Of a stretch of DNA of 11,703 bases, positions 1 through 6,744 are shown piece by piece. This stretch comes from an uncultured Bacilli bacterium (GTDB taxonomy: Bacteria > Bacillota_I > Bacilli_A > RF39 > UBA660): the NCBI GenBank assembly GCA_944363805.1, contig CALVVH010000083.1, positions 1-11,703 of the forward strand, given 5' to 3'. How positions within the stretch are numbered: the stretch's first letter is position 1; the number at the start of each line of letters is the position of its first letter. Made by a program: the position numbers and the translations under genes. The notes under the pieces were generated by a model. It searched no databases, was not told the DNA's origin, and saw only the letters and a program-made list of their open reading frames with translations.

Positions 1-9
1 CACCCCGGT

Positions 10-72
10 GACATATTATATAACTTTGAGACATTTTCGCAAGTTAACACTTAAGACATTATCACAAATTAA
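10..72. repeat. GACATT direct repeats, possible insertion-sequence end
   Basis: GACATTTTCGCAAGTTAA at 30-47 is repeated as GACATTATCACAAATTAA at 55-72, with 15 of 18 bases identical. A third, weaker copy begins GACATATTAT at 10. Tandem terminal repeats of this kind are typical of the ends of some transposons, such as IS21-like elements. The transposase, if any, would lie to the left, outside the window. The assignment to an element is inferred; only the repeats are seen. Confidence 0.4.
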
Positions 73-105
73 TCATATAATTTAATAAAAGTTTGTTTGA
101 ATATG

Positions 106-133
106 TTGATTTATAAAATTATTATGCTATACT
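106..133 (+). promoter_or_regulatory. predicted extended -10 promoter
   Basis: A -35-like TTGATT (106-111) is followed after 16 bases by TATACT (128-133). The TG at 125-126 makes the extended -10 form TGCTATACT. Transcription would start near 140 and meet the hairpin terminator at 169-203, giving a transcript of roughly 60 bases, or a longer one if it reads through into the gene at 297. Confidence 0.5.
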
Positions 134-168
134 ATTTAAGTAGGAAAAAATGATTATACATTTTTGCA

Positions 169-203
169 AGGGCATTGTCAATATGATGGAGCCCTATTTT
201 TCT
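169..203 (+). terminator. intrinsic terminator
   Basis: AGGGC (169-173) pairs with GCCCT (191-195). After one A-A mismatch the stem continues with six further pairs (175-180 with 184-189, three of them G-U) closed by the three-base loop ATA. A T-rich run (197-203) follows. It could end transcription entering from the left, end a short RNA made from the promoter at 106-133, or attenuate the gene at 297. Confidence 0.6.
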
Positions 204-296
204 ATCTCAATATTAAAAAATAAAAAAATATAAAGAAAGGAAAAAATAAAGTTCAAAATTTTGTAGAAAATACTTGACTTTATTATGAGAGGTTAT

Positions 297-734
297 GTGA
301 AAAAAATATTGTCGGCAAGTATTGTCGTTATTGTTATATGGTTAGGAGCAATTATAGTTGAATATTTAAAATATCATAGTTTTGAAGATGGAGATGTTTC
401 TAATGTGAAAATAATTCCAATTGAATCCGAAATTTATTCAAATGAAGAAATAAATAGTGCAATTGATGTAATTCTAAAAGAATTTAAGGAAAATTATAAT
501 GGTTGCTCACTATTGGAAATTAAATATATAGGTGATGAAAAAAACAATGACTACATTGATTGGACAACAAGGCATAATAAGAGTGAGGTAATTGTTTTTA
601 TTTCGAATTTTAAAGTTGGTCCTAATGCCGGAGATGGTGTACTAAATCCAAACAGTGAATATGAGGGTTATAGTTGGATTTTAGTAAGAAATGAAAACGA
701 AAATTGGATACATGTTGATGGTGGTTATGGATAA
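297..734 (+). CDS. small membrane-anchored exported protein, function unknown
   Basis: A protein of about 145 residues. It starts with two lysines and one hydrophobic helix (about residues 4-21), so it is probably a signal anchor with the rest outside the cytoplasm. There is no lipobox cysteine. The C-terminal half carries the pattern SNFxVxxxxGDGxLNPNSxYxxYxWILVRxxxxxWxHVDxGYG, which I recognise from small secreted or lipoprotein-type proteins common in Bacillota; no biochemical role is known to me. I chose the GTG at 297 because GAGAGG (287-292) lies four bases before it. The in-frame ATG at 285 has no ribosome site upstream and would add four residues. The gene stands alone between a terminator upstream and one downstream (741-767). 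A link to the genes further right is not evident. Confidence 0.75.
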   Translation: MKKILSASIVVIVIWLGAIIVEYLKYHSFEDGDVSNVKIIPIESEIYSNEEINSAIDVILKEFKENYNGCSLLEIKYIGDEKNNDYIDWTTRHNKSEVIVFISNFKVGPNAGDGVLNPNSEYEGYSWILVRNENENWIHVDGGYG

Positions 735-740
735 TTGACT

Positions 741-767
741 AAAACGACTAATATAGTTGTTTTTTTG
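741..767 (+). terminator. intrinsic terminator after the small exported protein
   Basis: AAAACGACT (741-749) pairs with AGTTGTTTT (755-763) across the loop AATAT, with one G-U pair. The T run continues to 766. It starts six bases after the stop codon of the preceding gene. Confidence 0.8.
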
Positions 768-874
768 TGTAAATAAAATTTATAAAAGTAAGTATTTCTT
801 GTTATTAATTTAGTTAATGTAAAAAATGTTTGATAGTAAATTAGTTCTAATTAAAAATGCAATTTGAATTTTTA

Positions 875-891
875 GATTCTTTAGAAGAATC
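875..891. promoter_or_regulatory. perfect palindrome upstream of promoter, possible operator
   Basis: GATTCTTTAGAAGAATC is a perfect 7-base inverted repeat with a TAG centre. It ends ten bases before the predicted -35 of the next gene and is followed by CCCC rather than a T run, so it is not a terminator. A binding site for a dimeric regulator is the natural reading. A stem in a read-through transcript is the alternative. Confidence 0.4.
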
Positions 892-901
892 CCCTAAGTG
901 A

Positions 902-930
902 TTTACCAAATAAGGCTTCCATGTTATAAT
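902..930 (+). promoter_or_regulatory. predicted promoter for the 356-residue exported protein
   Basis: TTACCA (902-907) is followed after 17 bases by a perfect TATAAT (925-930). The TG at 922-923 makes the extended -10 form TGTTATAAT. The gene's ribosome site GGGAGGA (950-956) and ATG (963) follow, giving a short leader. Confidence 0.7.
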
Positions 931-962
931 TTTTATATAAAAGAGTGTAGGGAGGAACTTTA

Positions 963-2033
963 ATGAAGAAAACAATAATTGGTATAATTATATTTGTAGT
1001 TGTAACTGCTTTAGCAGTCTTTACTGTCTTAATTTATGAGAAAAATAAAGAAGAAACTATTCCAGATGAAGTAAATAATCCAGAAGAAAAAATTAATGAA
1101 GAATTATTGAAATGTTTAAATAATGAACTTGGAGCACATATCCTATCGGAACAAGATGATTTTGTAGAAATCCCTTTAAGTGACATAATTGATACTGATG
1201 AAAATATAGTTTACTATTCCGGTTATTACGCAAGTAATAATCCTGATAATAAATATGTTTTAACAGTTTGGAAAAATAAAACATATTCTTCTGATACAAA
1301 TAAATATTTTGAAGAATACTTTTATAAAAATTATGATGTATATCAAACTTATGATATATCAAATGAAGGCATTTCAATTTATATTCACAATAGTAGTAAT
1401 GATGTTAACTTTAATGAAATTACAAACAGATGTGTTGAAAAAAATATGCCAGAAGTAAGAAAAACTATGCCTGATGATATAACCGAAAAAATAAAAGATA
1501 CCAAAGAAATTATTGTTAAAAAATCAAATGCTGATTACCTTGGCAAAATTGAAGATACCGAAACAATAAACAAAATAATAGATATAGTTGCAAGTGGCAA
1601 GCAATATGGCGATGTTGGTACGTGTGATTATCATACATTAGAATTAGAACTACGTTCTGCTGATAACGAAGTAATAGATACTATTAAATTGTGGAGTAGT
1701 GGTAATAGACTTATGCCTGAAAGCATCAGTAGTGGTTGTTCATATTATATTACTGATGATGACCTACGAGAAATAATTGAAGATAAAACAGATTATAGAT
1801 TTTATGGTATTATGCATAATTCTGCAGAAACAGAGGATGATTATATACCTATCTATTCCGATAATAATTATACATATTATTTAAGTCACTTAAACAAAGA
1901 TGATATTTTGATTAGATTTACCTTAACAAATCAAACAATGTCTTTAGAATATGCTCTGCAAAATGGATATATTTTAGCATCTCAAGTTGCAGATGAATAT
2001 CCAGACATTTTAAAAAGAGAAAGAAATAATTAG
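963..2033 (+). CDS. membrane-anchored extracytoplasmic protein, function unknown
   Basis: A protein of 356 residues. Two lysines and a hydrophobic helix at about residues 4-25 form a signal anchor without a lipobox. An acidic linker rich in E, N and P (about 28-45) follows, so the bulk should face outside the cell. The exported part seems to hold two regions. Residues about 50-160 are rich in Y and N and resemble the small domains of unknown function often found in Bacillota lipoproteins. Residues about 170-290 form an alternating beta pattern with two cysteines (in GTCDYH and SGCSYY) that could pair. I do not recognise a named family and assign no function. A strong ribosome site, GGGAGGA, lies seven bases before the ATG, and a promoter and a terminator bracket the gene, so it is a single transcription unit. 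Confidence 0.75.
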   Translation: MKKTIIGIIIFVVVTALAVFTVLIYEKNKEETIPDEVNNPEEKINEELLKCLNNELGAHILSEQDDFVEIPLSDIIDTDENIVYYSGYYASNNPDNKYVLTVWKNKTYSSDTNKYFEEYFYKNYDVYQTYDISNEGISIYIHNSSNDVNFNEITNRCVEKNMPEVRKTMPDDITEKIKDTKEIIVKKSNADYLGKIEDTETINKIIDIVASGKQYGDVGTCDYHTLELELRSADNEVIDTIKLWSSGNRLMPESISSGCSYYITDDDLREIIEDKTDYRFYGIMHNSAETEDDYIPIYSDNNYTYYLSHLNKDDILIRFTLTNQTMSLEYALQNGYILASQVADEYPDILKRERNN

Positions 2034-2039
2034 TAACAG

Positions 2040-2080
2040 AATGTGAAATTGTTAGTTAACAGTTTCACATTTTCTTTTTC
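2040..2080 (+). terminator. intrinsic terminator after the 356-residue protein
   Basis: A 14-base-pair stem (2040-2053 with 2058-2071, one G-U pair) closes on the loop AGTT and runs into TTTCTTTTTC (2071-2080). The next promoter begins directly after it. Confidence 0.85.
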
Positions 2081-2109
2081 TTAACAATAACTCATGCATA
2101 TAGTATAAT
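2081..2109 (+). promoter_or_regulatory. predicted promoter for the RNA-repair gene
   Basis: TTAACA (2081-2086) is followed after 17 bases by a perfect TATAAT (2104-2109). The ribosome site AAGGAAGTGAT (2119-2129) and ATG (2133) follow closely. TATAATAA followed by AGGAAGTGATTT and a start codon recurs upstream of the last gene (11447-11475). Confidence 0.75.
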
Positions 2110-2132
2110 AACCTTAAAAAGGAAGTGATTTA

Positions 2133-4313
2133 ATGCGTAAACTTATTATACTTCGGGGAGCCATGGGCTGTGGTAAATCTACATTCATTAAAAATAACGA
2201 TTTAGAAAACTATACTTTAAGTACTGATACCATAAGACTAATGTATGCATCCCCTGAACTAGGTATAGATTACAAAGAAAGTATTCCCCAATTTAATAAC
2301 AAGAAAGTCTGGGAACTTTTGTATACCTTACTTGAAGAGAGAATGAAAAAGGGCGAATTTACCATTGTCGATGCTGTTCATGCTTATGCTGATGAATCAT
2401 TTCCTATTTATAAAAAACTTGCTGAAAAATATCGTTATCGTTTGTATGTTTTAGATTTTACTGATATACCTAAGGAAGAAGTTTATGAGCGAAATAAAGG
2501 TAGAGAAATATATCGCCAAGTTCCAGAATCAAGCATTGATAGAGTTTATAAAGCATTCGCAAAAGAACGCATCTCGACAGCCTTTAAAGTTATAAAACCA
2601 GAAAATTTTAATGAAATTATTAACACAACTCCTAGAGATTTAAATGGTTATGAAAAGGTTCATATCATCGGGGATATCCATGGTTCAGCAACAGCTCTAA
2701 AAACTTATTTTACTAAATATCCAATTAGTGAAAAAGATTATTACATATTCTGTGGCGATTACTTTGATCGGGGAACTCAAAACTATCAAACATTCAAGTT
2801 TTTGAGTGAACTTATGACTAATAAAAATATGACATTTTTAATAGGTAATCATGAAGATAAATTATATAAATATGCTTGTGATGATGAATTTAAAATGGAT
2901 TATGGTATTAAAAATACTATTGAAGAATTTGAAATGAATCACTTAAAGAAAAGTGAAATTCGTGGATTTATCAAAAACTTATCGCAACTTGCTTTAATAA
3001 CATTTAATGATAAAACATATCTTATAAATCACGGAGGAATTCCCTACATGCCAAATAAATCCCTAGATTTTTATAGCACTAACACATTTATTTATGGTGT
3101 TGATAGGTATGAATCAGATATTGATAATATCTATAATGAATTTATGAAAAAAGAAAAAAACAAAATAATTCAAATTCATGGTCATCGCAACTATTACAAA
3201 CATAAATATAATGCTTTTAAATATTCCCTAAATCTTGAAGGAGATATCGAACATGGTGGTAATTTGCGTGTTCTTACCCTTACTAAAGATGGTTATAACT
3301 ATACTCAAATTAAAAACAAAATTTACAATCCTAATCTAGATAGTGAAACTAATACTTATAACTTAATAGAATCACTGCGTAATAACAAATATGTTTATGA
3401 AAAAGATCTGAGAGATAATATTTCTTCATTTAATTTTACTAAAGAAGCATTCTATAATAAAGCGTGGGACAAAGAAACTACTAAAGCCCGTGGTTTATTT
3501 ATCGATACCAAAAATTATAAAATTGTAGCAAGAAGTTATGATAAATTCTTTAAAGTAGATGAAAGAAAAGAAACATCTTTAGAAAACTTAAAAAGTAATC
3601 TAATATATCCTGTAAACTTTTATCTAAAATATAATGGATTCTTAGGAATATTATCCATATATAATAATGAATTATTCTTTGCATCCAAATCAACTAATAC
3701 AGGTATTTATGTCGATTATTTTAAAAATATATTTTATAAAATACTTACTAAAAAACAAATAAGTGCTTTAAAAAGAAAACTTATAAAAGAAAGTGCATCT
3801 GCAGTTTTTGAAGTAATTGATCCCTTTAATGATCCACACATTATCGAATATCAAGAAGAAAAGCTAGTTCTTTTAGATATAATAAAAAATGATACGGAAT
3901 TTAAAAAGGTATCATATGAAGAACTAACAGAGTTTTCTAAAACCTATGAAATACCAACAAAAGAGTTAATATATAAAGTATTTAATTTTGATGAATTTAT
4001 AGTTACTTATGATAAAATTACATCACCAAACTATAAACTTAATAATGAATATATCGAAGGCTTTGTTATCGAAGATATTAATAATTTCATGATAAAAACT
4101 AAAACCTATTATTATGATGAATGGAAACATTTGAGAACCAAAATGGAAAGTGCCATGAAAACTAATAAGTACAAAACTAAAAGTTATGATAAATTAGAAC
4201 AAAAATTTATAAACTATTTGAAAGAAAAATATCAAGATAAAGAAGTAGATTTAAATAAAATAGGCATTAATACAGAACGGGATGAATTTTTAAAAAAGTC
4301 AAACAAATGTTAA
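2133..4313 (+). CDS. polynucleotide kinase-metallophosphatase-RNA ligase
   Basis: A 726-residue, three-domain RNA end-repair enzyme, probably cytoplasmic. Residues 1-165 are a P-loop kinase: GAMGCGKST (9-17), D32, and R120/R124 in YERNKGR. Residues 175-385 are a calcineurin-type phosphatase with all metal motifs: GDIHG (180-184), GDYFDRG (208-214), GNHE (238-241), NHGG (299-302) and HGHR (349-352). Residues about 430-670 are a nucleotidyltransferase ligase with ARGLF (452-456), a KFF upstream strand (471-473), motif I KYNG with K499 as the likely AMP-linked lysine, FEVI (559-562), EGFVI (642-646) and KTK (655-657). The domain order matches bacterial Pnkp, which heals and seals broken RNA. However, the ligase looks more like T4 Rnl1 or fungal tRNA ligase (KxDG/KxNG), and no Hen1 methyltransferase gene is nearby. 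Family members remove 3'-phosphate or 2',3'-cyclic phosphate, phosphorylate the 5' end and join. It has its own promoter. Confidence 0.88.
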   Translation: MRKLIILRGAMGCGKSTFIKNNDLENYTLSTDTIRLMYASPELGIDYKESIPQFNNKKVWELLYTLLEERMKKGEFTIVDAVHAYADESFPIYKKLAEKYRYRLYVLDFTDIPKEEVYERNKGREIYRQVPESSIDRVYKAFAKERISTAFKVIKPENFNEIINTTPRDLNGYEKVHIIGDIHGSATALKTYFTKYPISEKDYYIFCGDYFDRGTQNYQTFKFLSELMTNKNMTFLIGNHEDKLYKYACDDEFKMDYGIKNTIEEFEMNHLKKSEIRGFIKNLSQLALITFNDKTYLINHGGIPYMPNKSLDFYSTNTFIYGVDRYESDIDNIYNEFMKKEKNKIIQIHGHRNYYKHKYNAFKYSLNLEGDIEHGGNLRVLTLTKDGYNYTQIKNKIYNPNLDSETNTYNLIESLRNNKYVYEKDLRDNISSFNFTKEAFYNKAWDKETTKARGLFIDTKNYKIVARSYDKFFKVDERKETSLENLKSNLIYPVNFYLKYNGFLGILSIYNNELFFASKSTNTGIYVDYFKNIFYKILTKKQISALKRKLIKESASAVFEVIDPFNDPHIIEYQEEKLVLLDIIKNDTEFKKVSYEELTEFSKTYEIPTKELIYKVFNFDEFIVTYDKITSPNYKLNNEYIEGFVIEDINNFMIKTKTYYYDEWKHLRTKMESAMKTNKYKTKSYDKLEQKFINYLKEKYQDKEVDLNKIGINTERDEFLKKSNKC

Positions 4314-4328
4314 CTTCAAATAATATCA

Positions 4329-4357
4329 TAGACAAATTAAATGAAATCTTGTAAAAT
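4329..4357 (+). promoter_or_regulatory. predicted promoter for the OB-fold/DnaB-like/retron unit
   Basis: TAGACA (4329-4334) is followed after 17 bases by TAAAAT (4352-4357), both one base from consensus. A strong ribosome site GAGGTGAGG (4371-4379) precedes the ATG at 4382. No terminator separates it from the RNA-repair gene, so read-through is also possible. Confidence 0.6.
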
Positions 4358-4381
4358 ATTTTAAAAAGAAGAGGTGAGGTA

Positions 4382-4771
4382 ATGATTAAGAAAAAAGATA
4401 ACAATATTGATACTAACTATATTTCTAATATCGGGGATATATATGGTAATGTTAAAGATGTTACACTCAGGGCAAAGTTAATAACTATAAGAGTATTCGA
4501 ATTTACAGATACAATTATGTGTATTTTAAACTTTGATGATGGTACAGGAAAAATTAGTGCTTTTCTTCTAAATGATAAAGATGATGACTTTAAAAATTTA
4601 GTTAAAAGTTTAACTGTTGATAATACTTATCTAGCAAGAGGAAATATCACTGATATTGATAAAGACTATATAAATGATTTTAAAAAAGAAACAAATGCAA
4701 ATTTAGAAGATTATTTAATTAGTGGTAAAGTATTTTTAATAAAAGCTATTAAAGAAAGTGGGGGAGAATAA
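4382..4771 (+). CDS. stand-alone OB-fold nucleic-acid-binding protein
   Basis: A protein of 129 residues. From about residue 20 to 90 it follows the five-strand OB pattern: the strand VTLRAKLITIRVFEF, then CILNFDDGTGKISAFLL, then a LARGNIT strand. The DGTGKISAF segment is the hallmark of tRNA_anti-type OB folds, which occur in the alpha subunit of DNA polymerase III and in some aminoacyl-tRNA synthetases. PolC carries a comparable OB domain, and the PolC-like protein encoded at 6771 lacks one, so this may be the detached equivalent; that link is inferred. It probably binds single-stranded DNA or RNA in the cytoplasm. It has no exported signal and no catalytic motif. Its stop codon overlaps the next start (TAATG), so it is translated together with the DnaB-like ATPase. 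Confidence 0.7.
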   Translation: MIKKKDNNIDTNYISNIGDIYGNVKDVTLRAKLITIRVFEFTDTIMCILNFDDGTGKISAFLLNDKDDDFKNLVKSLTVDNTYLARGNITDIDKDYINDFKKETNANLEDYLISGKVFLIKAIKESGGE

Positions 4772-5511
4772 TGGCTACAATCGAAAAACTAAAAGATATT
4801 GTATTAGAAAATGATAGTGCTAGTTATAATTTAGGTTATAAAAATATTGATAACTTAATCGGAGAAATTAAATCAAAAACAATTATAACTATCGGAGCAA
4901 GACCTGGTATGGGAAAGACTTCATTTTTAAATAATGTAATAATCAACTTATTAAATAATTATAATCTTCCAACTCTATACATTAGTTTAGATAGCAGTAA
5001 AGAAAAATTAATTAGTGATTTAGCAAGTATAAGTAATAAAAGTGTTAAAGAACTTCAAAATAGTAATTATAACTTATATATTTCTACCAATTGTTTTAAT
5101 ATATCTGATTTAGAAAAACTACTTGAAGAAAATGAAGATATAAAGGTATTAGCAATTGATTATATTCAACTTCTAAGTGGTAAAAACACTTTTACTTCAA
5201 TGGCGGATTCCTACAGTGATATATTATCTCGCCTTAAGGTTATGGCTGAAAAATACAAGTTAATAATACTTCTTACTTCGCAATTATCTCGCAATGTTGA
5301 GTTGCGTATGGATAAAGAACCTCAAATTAAAGATTTAGGCAAAACTAGTGCTCTTGAAGAAATATCAGATATAATTATGTTTTTATATCATGAGGACTAT
5401 TATATTAAAGAAAGCAAAAATAAACTAACTGAAGTAATTGTTGCTAAAAATCGTTATGGTAAAACCGGTATAACATATCTAAATTATAAAGAAAGCAAAT
5501 ATATAGATTAA
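4771..5511 (+). CDS. DnaB-type RecA ATPase without the helicase N-terminal domain
   Basis: A protein of 246 residues matching only the C-terminal motor half of the replicative helicase DnaB, which is usually about 450 residues. Visible motifs are the Walker A GARPGMGKT (42-50), Walker B with DYIQL (130-134), QLSRNVELR (171-179) and the arginine-finger region KNRYGKTG (226-233). The SLEMS motif that gives DnaB its catalytic glutamate reads SLDSS here (72-76), so glutamate is replaced by aspartate; weaker or altered hydrolysis is possible. The DnaB N-terminal domain, which helps build the hexamer collar and binds primase, is absent. The protein may therefore be a DNA-dependent ATPase or loader rather than the replicative helicase. 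The ATG overlaps the stop of the OB-fold gene (TAATG), and the retron RNA begins seven bases after its own stop. Confidence 0.8.
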   Translation: MATIEKLKDIVLENDSASYNLGYKNIDNLIGEIKSKTIITIGARPGMGKTSFLNNVIINLLNNYNLPTLYISLDSSKEKLISDLASISNKSVKELQNSNYNLYISTNCFNISDLEKLLEENEDIKVLAIDYIQLLSGKNTFTSMADSYSDILSRLKVMAEKYKLIILLTSQLSRNVELRMDKEPQIKDLGKTSALEEISDIIMFLYHEDYYIKESKNKLTEVIVAKNRYGKTGITYLNYKESKYID

Positions 5512-5517
5512 ACTAAA

Positions 5518-5635
5518 CTTTGAAATTGCCTATCACGAGCGTTACGCAGTGGCTATTAAATTGTTACATATAAAGTTGCATATCTTCAATATGCTAACCA
5601 CTTAAGGTGGTTAATATAATGTTAGAATTTTAAAG
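5518..5635 (+). ncRNA. candidate retron msr-msd RNA
   Basis: The spacer before the reverse transcriptase has the layout expected of a retron template RNA. CTTTGAAATT (5518-5527) pairs with AATTTTAAAG (5626-5635) over ten positions, one of them G-U, as the a1/a2 repeats. G5528, directly after a1, is the candidate branching guanosine. An msr-like hairpin follows (CAC 5534-5536 and GCG 5539-5541 pairing with CGC 5545-5547 and GTG 5549-5551). The probable msd is a two-branched structure: ACATATA (5566-5572) with TATAATGT (5615-5622), one base bulged, enclosing GCATAT/ATATGC (5578-5583, 5589-5594) and TAACCAC/GTGGTTA (5595-5601, 5607-5613). At 118 bases it is short for a retron RNA. Exact msr/msd limits cannot be read from sequence alone. 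Confidence 0.68.
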
Positions 5636-5642
5636 GATCAAA

Positions 5643-6635
5643 ATGAAAAATTATAAAAGTTATATTTGTTATATTTTAGATATTGATGAAGAAACTCTCG
5701 AGTTTGTTTTAGAAAAATCAAAATACCATACATTTAAAGTTCCAAAACATAGTGGAGGATACCGTACGATTTCTGCTCCTGATGATAAGTTAAAATATGT
5801 TCAAGAAAAACTAAATGATTATATCAATCATAATTATGAATTTTTAGATTGTCTTTATGGTTTTGTGAGAGGTAGAAGTATTGTTGATAATGCTAAAACC
5901 CACCAAAAAGCGAAATACATTTTAAATATTGATTTAAAAGATTTCTTTCCATCAATCCATTATGGAAGAGTCCGTGGTGTATTTGCTTCTCCTCCATTTA
6001 ATTTGGATTTAAATGTTGCAAGCACTTTAGCTAAAATTGCATGCTTTCAGACTTCTCTTCCGCAAGGTGCTCCATCATCTCCTGCTATATCAAATATGGT
6101 TTGTTACAGATTAGATAAAAAGTTATTAAGCATCTGTTCTAAACATAACATTAAATACACAAGATATGCTGATGATATTACCTTATCTAGTAACGAACCA
6201 TTTCCTGAGCTTTTAGTTACGAGAACTAGCGATAACTTAGTTGTACTAGGAAAATATTTAAGAAAAATTATTGAATCAAACGGATTTACCATAAATGAAT
6301 CAAAAACAAATTACAGTTGGAATAATGAACGAAAAGAAGTAACAGGTTTAATTATTAATGAAAAAGTAAATATTAAAAAAGTTTATTTAAAAGAACTTCG
6401 AGCATTACTAAATAACTGTGAAAAACATGGTACTTATGAAACTGCCAAAAGATATTTTAAAGTTAAGTGTGATTATAAAACCGAATATAATAAACATAGT
6501 ACCTTAATAAGAAATTTCTTTAAAGTTATCGAAGGAAAATTAAATTTTGTTGGTATGGTCCGTGGTAAAGATGATTTGGTTTATCAAAAGTATTTAAAAC
6601 AATATCAAAACATAATTAAGAAAAATGAATTTTAA
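5643..6635 (+). CDS. retron reverse transcriptase
   Basis: A 330-residue reverse transcriptase of retron type. It shows IDLKDFFPSI (96-105) with the first catalytic aspartate, LPQGAPSSP (139-147), the YADD box (175-178) with two catalytic aspartates, and GFTINESKT (214-222). The retron-specific NAxxH (NAKTH, 83-87) and VTG (233-235) motifs are both present, as is the C-terminal GKLNFVGMV. It should copy part of the adjacent RNA into msDNA, priming from the 2'-OH of a guanosine. It has no maturase or endonuclease domain, so it is not a group II intron enzyme. Its motif 4 (LPQGAPSSP) rules out the diversity-generating type. AAAGGA (5632-5637) is the ribosome site and lies partly inside the a2 repeat. 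No standard retron effector directly follows; a strong terminator does. The neighbours are DnaB-like and PolC-like genes, an unusual setting. Confidence 0.9.
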   Translation: MKNYKSYICYILDIDEETLEFVLEKSKYHTFKVPKHSGGYRTISAPDDKLKYVQEKLNDYINHNYEFLDCLYGFVRGRSIVDNAKTHQKAKYILNIDLKDFFPSIHYGRVRGVFASPPFNLDLNVASTLAKIACFQTSLPQGAPSSPAISNMVCYRLDKKLLSICSKHNIKYTRYADDITLSSNEPFPELLVTRTSDNLVVLGKYLRKIIESNGFTINESKTNYSWNNERKEVTGLIINEKVNIKKVYLKELRALLNNCEKHGTYETAKRYFKVKCDYKTEYNKHSTLIRNFFKVIEGKLNFVGMVRGKDDLVYQKYLKQYQNIIKKNEF

Positions 6636-6644
6636 ATAATTAAG

Positions 6645-6676
6645 GCAAATTTGGACAACTACAAATTTGCTTTTTT
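6645..6676 (+). terminator. intrinsic terminator after the retron
   Basis: GCAAATTTG (6645-6653) pairs perfectly with CAAATTTGC (6662-6670) around an 8-base loop and runs into six Ts (6671-6676). It closes the unit that starts at the 4329 promoter and separates the retron from the PolC-like gene. Confidence 0.9.
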
Positions 6677-6680
6677 GCTG

Positions 6681-6744
6681 TATAATAGCAAGAAAATATA
6701 ACTTCATTTTTTGTCGTTTGCCCAAAATGTAATTTTCGTATGAT
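6681..6744 (+). promoter_or_regulatory. candidate promoter region for the PolC-like operon
   Basis: The strong terminator just upstream implies a new promoter here, but none is clear. A perfect TATAAT (6681-6686) lacks a good -35. TTTGCC (6717-6722) followed after 16 bases by TATGAT (6739-6744) is a weaker complete pair. The second -10 lies inside the palindrome at 6737-6747. The gene's ribosome site is AAAGGA (6758-6763). Confidence 0.35.

Larger units (their letters stand above)
1..296. other. non-coding leader region before the first gene
   Basis: No convincing gene lies in these 296 bases. They hold three things described separately: direct repeats built on GACATT near the left edge (10-72), an extended -10 promoter (106-133), and a hairpin terminator (169-203). 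A 27-codon open frame at 150-233 runs through the terminator hairpin and is not supported as a gene. The rest is A/T-rich with no other visible signal. Confidence 0.7.

Noticed and set aside
150..233. 27-codon open frame after the promoter at 106-133
   Set aside because: Its ribosome site is weak, it runs through the terminator hairpin, and its composition simply follows the A/T background.
1093..1377. Open frames on the minus strand across the window (for example 1093-1377, 6594-6791, 7205-7591, 11191-11373)
   Set aside because: They lie opposite well-supported genes, have no ribosome sites of note and encode low-complexity sequence expected from the complement of A/T-rich genes.
2133..4313. 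A straightforward Pnkp of the Pnkp/Hen1 system
   Set aside because: No Hen1 gene is in the window and the ligase motif spacing and KYNG box look closer to Rnl1-type ligases, so the gene symbol was withheld.
4771..5511. The housekeeping replicative helicase dnaB
   Set aside because: The N-terminal domain is missing, the SLEMS glutamate is changed and the setting is not a replication operon.
5643..6635. Group II intron or diversity-generating reverse transcriptase
   Set aside because: There is no maturase or endonuclease domain, no intron RNA domain V, and no template/variable repeat. The NAxxH and VTG motifs and the adjacent folded RNA fit a retron.
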